Positions 5,089 through 7,060 of a DNA stretch of 7,060 nucleotides are shown here, one piece after another. A model generated the notes under the pieces. It saw only the letters and a program-made list of their open reading frames with translations. It did not search any database and was not told the origin of the DNA. This DNA comes from M3007 sp044350415. Lineage in GTDB: Bacteria; Bacteroidota; Bacteroidia; Chitinophagales; Saprospiraceae. Numbering within the stretch: the stretch's first letter is position 1; every line of letters starts with the position of its first letter. Location: contig JBILHQ010000272.1 in NCBI GenBank assembly GCA_044350415.1, positions 1-7,060 on the forward strand, written 5' to 3'. A program made the translations under genes and the position numbers.

Positions 5089-5893
5089 CCAGTACGTACA
5101 TCAAATACGCTTCATCATGATTATTGATCCCTAACCGGTTGTTCGTCAAATGCAACAGATGTGGCAGTGTTTTGTCCAAATTACCACCTAAATCTTTGAA
5201 AATCATCTCATTGCCACGCAACCATCGCAGCCATTCGGGTTGTTTGGGATCATATTGACCTTCTTCTAAACTCACACGGTATTGCAATATAGCATCCCGC
5301 ATAAAAGTGCGCTGCGGTTCAAGGGTGGTGGCAAAATCCTCTCTAACGGCAGTGATCAGCGCATCAGTGGTGGTATTGTCGTCTGTAGGGCTGAAAAAAC
5401 TGGCGGTCCAGTTATTGCAGGTACGGTCGAAATAAATGGCAGCTGCCTCCCGGGAAAGCCCCGCCGCAAAAGCAGCAGCAGTGTGCAATTTTAGGGCGTC
5501 AAAAAGGGCATCACCGTATTCATAATTATCGCGGCTCAGCCGGTCAAGCACCACCCTGGAAGAAATATGAAAATGTTCTTCACACAAAGCCAATGCTTCG
5601 GCACCCCCAAATTTTTCGGGCTCCTGCTCATAAGGTACTTCCGTCCAGGTTCCTTTTTTGGAAAAATATTTTTCAAATTCCGGCTTCAGATCATTACTAA
5701 TCCATTCTGGCTCACCTTTGAACCTCAAACGGATATGCGGCCCGGTTTGATCGCCATAACGGATGAAAAACGCACGTTTACCGTTATTGTACCAAATATA
5801 TTCCGTCAAAAACGGATGTAACGATTCAGCTAAAAATTGGTCGGGCTTTTCTTTGGGAAAAAAATGATAAGATATCCAGGATGCTGTGCTCAT
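5075..5893 (-). CDS. Stand-alone lantibiotic dehydratase C-terminal-domain-like protein (thiopeptide-type bacteriocin biosynthesis domain)
   Basis: With the ATG at 5891-5893 the product is 272 residues. It matches the SpaB_C / Lant_dehydr_C domain throughout: WISYHFF (6-12), FFIRYGDQTGPHIRLRF (42-58), YEQEPEKFGGAEAL (88-101), CEEHFHISSRVVLDRL (104-119) and HLLHLTNNRLGI (245-256). In full-length LanB dehydratases this domain eliminates glutamate from glutamylated Ser/Thr to make dehydroamino acids; in thiopeptide pathways relatives form pyridine rings. Arginines in the RY and HIRLRF motifs and the histidine before NRL (H248) look like counterparts of the NisB elimination residues, an inference without alignment. 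The large glutamylation domain is absent, with no room for it nearby. An in-frame upstream ATG near 5992 would overlap purE by about 90 bp and give an unrelated N-terminus, so 5893 is preferred. It starts 7 bp after the purE stop and is very probably cotranscribed. Its stop lies in a palindrome. Confidence 0.8.
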   Translation of the reverse strand: MSTASWISYHFFPKEKPDQFLAESLHPFLTEYIWYNNGKRAFFIRYGDQTGPHIRLRFKGEPEWISNDLKPEFEKYFSKKGTWTEVPYEQEPEKFGGAEALALCEEHFHISSRVVLDRLSRDNYEYGDALFDALKLHTAAAFAAGLSREAAAIYFDRTCNNWTASFFSPTDDNTTTDALITAVREDFATTLEPQRTFMRDAILQYRVSLEEGQYDPKQPEWLRWLRGNEMIFKDLGGNLDKTLPHLLHLTNNRLGINNHDEAYLMYVLGART

Positions 5894-5900
5894 TGTATGA

Positions 5901-6383
5901 TTATTTAAGTGCCATTTTTTGGGCTTTTTCAAGCACGATTTGTTCCAGTTGCGATTTATAAGCAATAATGCGGTGCTGCAAATCTCCATCACTGGTCGAC
6001 AAGATCTGCGCAGCTAAAATACCGGCATTACGGGCTGCATTTAAGGCCACCGTCGCAACAGGCACCCCCTCGGGCATTTGTAAAATAGATAGAATGCTAT
6101 CCCAGCCATCAATCGAATTGGATGATTTTACGGGCACCCCGATCACCGGAAGCGGAGAAATAGCTGCAACCATTCCCGGTAAATGGGCAGCTCCACCAGC
6201 CCCGGCAATAATCACTTTTATGCCTTGTAAATGCGCCTGCCGGGCGAATTCAAACATGCGGGTGGGGGTTCGGTGCGCCGAAACAATCGTCATTTCAAAG
6301 GGAACACCCAAATCAGTCAGCATATCGGCTGCTTTTTGCATCACCGGAAGGTCAGAATCTGACCCCATTATTATTGAAACCAT
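5901..6383 (-). CDS. purE: N5-carboxyaminoimidazole ribonucleotide mutase PurE (class I)
   Basis: With the ATG at 6381-6383 the product has 160 residues, the usual PurE length. Diagnostic motifs are GSDSDLPVM (7-15), SAHRTP (35-40), AGAGGAAHLPGM (60-71), PVKSS (84-88) and MPEGVPVATVALNAARNAGILAAQIL (103-128 region). They form the CAIR/N5-CAIR binding site of class I PurE, including the histidines in SAHRTP and AAHLPG. The enzyme moves the carboxylate of N5-CAIR to give CAIR in cytosolic de novo purine synthesis, and class I enzymes need PurK. No purK is in the window: upstream is a divergent lipoprotein gene and downstream is the SpaB_C-like gene. A longer in-frame start at 6404 would add seven residues (MLTAFFI) not typical of the family, so MVSIIMGSDSD is taken as the N-terminus. 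Confidence 0.96.
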   Translation of the reverse strand: MVSIIMGSDSDLPVMQKAADMLTDLGVPFEMTIVSAHRTPTRMFEFARQAHLQGIKVIIAGAGGAAHLPGMVAAISPLPVIGVPVKSSNSIDGWDSILSILQMPEGVPVATVALNAARNAGILAAQILSTSDGDLQHRIIAYKSQLEQIVLEKAQKMALK

Positions 6384-6440
6384 GATAAAAAAGGCTGTTA
6401 GCAACGGGTGAATAATAACTTGTTACTTTCACAAAGATCG

Positions 6441-6454
6441 CTGCAAAGATGCAG
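6441..6454 (-). promoter_or_regulatory. Candidate purE promoter element within a small inverted repeat
   Basis: On the minus strand CTGCATCTTTGCAG holds CATCTTTG, one base from the Bacteroidota -7 consensus TAnnTTTG, about 60 bp upstream of the purE start. The same 14 bases form an inverted repeat (CTGCA, 4-nt loop, TGCAG). A matching TTTG at the -33 position is not evident, so this is tentative; the inverted repeat may be an operator or chance. Confidence 0.35.
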
Positions 6455-6472
6455 TAAACCCCGTAAGCATAT

Positions 6473-6480
6473 TACCTTCG
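6473..6480 (+). promoter_or_regulatory. Candidate -7 promoter element of the DUF6438 lipoprotein gene
   Basis: TACCTTCG differs from the Bacteroidota -7 consensus TAnnTTTG by one base and ends 4 bp before the ATG at 6485. If used, transcription would start at or near the start codon, giving a leaderless or very short-leader mRNA. No TTTG is found around -33, so support is weak. Confidence 0.3.
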
Positions 6481-6484
6481 CACC

Positions 6485-7060
6485 ATGAAATCAGCGATAT
6501 TATTTTTTTTGATGCTGGGCACCATTGCCTGCAAAAGCAATAAGAAAGTCAGTATTGACCCAAAAATGGATAGTTCACCCTTAATTACCCTCGAAACTTC
6601 GCCTTGCAGGGGATTTTGCCCGGTTTATAAAATGGCAGTAAAAAATGACGGGCACGTCGATTTTGAAGGCTTGCGTTTTGTAAAAAATATGGGACATTCT
6701 ACTTTTCAATTGACTCCGTCAGAATTGGACGGCTTGAAAAAGCACCTCCAGGAGGCCAACTTATGGCAATACCCAGAATCCTTCCCGGTAACCATTGCTG
6801 ATGCTCCCGGATCGGTCATTACCCTGTACAGAGGAGATGAAATCAAGGAAATAAGGGGGTCTATTGAACTTCCAAAACCTATTAAAGATGTAGCGGAGCG
6901 TTTGAAGTCACTGGCCAAAATACATGGGTACAGTCTCGATAGTTTTGATCCGAACGCAATGCCTGAAGAGGCGCAGAAGACGGCGCTTTTAGTCAAACTT
7001 AAACCCGATGTCAATGCAGGAAACTGGGTAAACGCTCTGAATCAGTCTTCAACAGCTAAT
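6485..7060 (+). CDS. DUF6438 domain lipoprotein (partial, C-terminus off the window)
   Basis: The frame runs open for 192 residues from the ATG at 6485 to the right edge. The first 16 residues form a short lipoprotein signal peptide (hydrophobic core AILFFLMLG, then GTIAC with C16), so the product is probably exported and lipid-anchored; the -3 residue is threonine rather than leucine, a relaxed lipobox. The mature part begins with the DUF6438-type segment ITLETSPCRGFCPVYKMAV (34-52), in which C41 and C45 form a C-x3-C pair that could make a disulfide, followed by dGHVDFEGLRFV, a helix around TPSELDGLKKHL (77-88), and TIADAPGSVITLY (103-115). These match the DUF6438 family of Bacteroidota, function unknown. 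Beyond residue 165 a further segment starts (ALLVKLKPDVNAGNWV) that is not part of that domain. It is transcribed divergently from purE with 101 bp between start codons. Confidence 0.8.
   Translation, partial: MKSAILFFLMLGTIACKSNKKVSIDPKMDSSPLITLETSPCRGFCPVYKMAVKNDGHVDFEGLRFVKNMGHSTFQLTPSELDGLKKHLQEANLWQYPESFPVTIADAPGSVITLYRGDEIKEIRGSIELPKPIKDVAERLKSLAKIHGYSLDSFDPNAMPEEAQKTALLVKLKPDVNAGNWVNALNQSSTAN

Noticed and set aside
5894..5992. Longer start for the SpaB_C-like protein near 5992
   Set aside because: The extra 33 residues are purE C-terminal sequence in another frame and look unrelated to the domain, which begins right after the ATG at 5893.
6384..6404. Seven-residue longer start for PurE
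   Set aside because: PurE proteins typically begin a few residues before the GSDSD motif; the internal ATG at 6383 gives that form.
5968..6411. 147-codon open frame on the plus strand opposite purE
   Set aside because: PurE is unmistakable on the other strand and this frame has no protein-like motifs.

Overview
The window looks like chromosomal DNA from a member of the Bacteroidota, possibly a Saprospiria- or Chitinophagia-type lineage. The reasons are protein families I associate with that phylum (a DUF6249 membrane protein, a DUF6438 lipoprotein, a stand-alone two-CCG Fe-S protein), A-rich sequence without clear Shine-Dalgarno motifs before most start codons, and promoter-like elements of the TAnnTTTG type. 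Base composition is moderate and even. No rRNA, tRNA, transposase, integrase or CRISPR array is visible. All identifications come from reading motifs; no database search was run.

Layout. (1) Positions 1-2479, minus strand: moxR-type AAA+ ATPase, then a CtlX-like citrulline/arginine-type hydrolase, then a small DUF6249 membrane protein that runs off the left edge. ATPase and hydrolase are 30 bp apart, and that gap is largely a tandem heptamer repeat. (2) Positions 2480-2776: a 297-bp divergent intergenic region with more copies of the same short repeat family and a 10-bp inverted repeat. (3) Positions 2777-5064, plus strand: a two-CCG-domain Fe-S protein, a 122-residue CoA-binding (Rossmann) protein, and a radical SAM/SPASM protein; the last two are 11 bp apart. 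(4) Positions 5075-6383, minus strand: purE followed 7 bp later by a stand-alone protein related to the C-terminal (glutamate-elimination) domain of lantibiotic dehydratases. This pair converges on the radical SAM gene, with a perfect 20-bp palindrome at the junction. (5) Position 6485 to the right edge, plus strand: a DUF6438 lipoprotein, transcribed divergently from purE.

How the genes may work together. Most look like ordinary metabolic or housekeeping genes. PurE acts in de novo purine synthesis, CtlX in citrulline/arginine degradation, and the CCG protein probably in electron transfer. Two points break the routine pattern. The MoxR ATPase is of the subtype I recall occurring with SWIM, DUF5682 and von Willebrand A partners, yet none of these lies beside it. 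The lantibiotic-dehydratase-like elimination domain is stand-alone and coupled to purE, with a radical SAM/SPASM gene converging on it and no dehydratase or precursor peptide in view. I do not see a clear, complete, previously undescribed multi-gene system; these two orphaned modules are the best leads.
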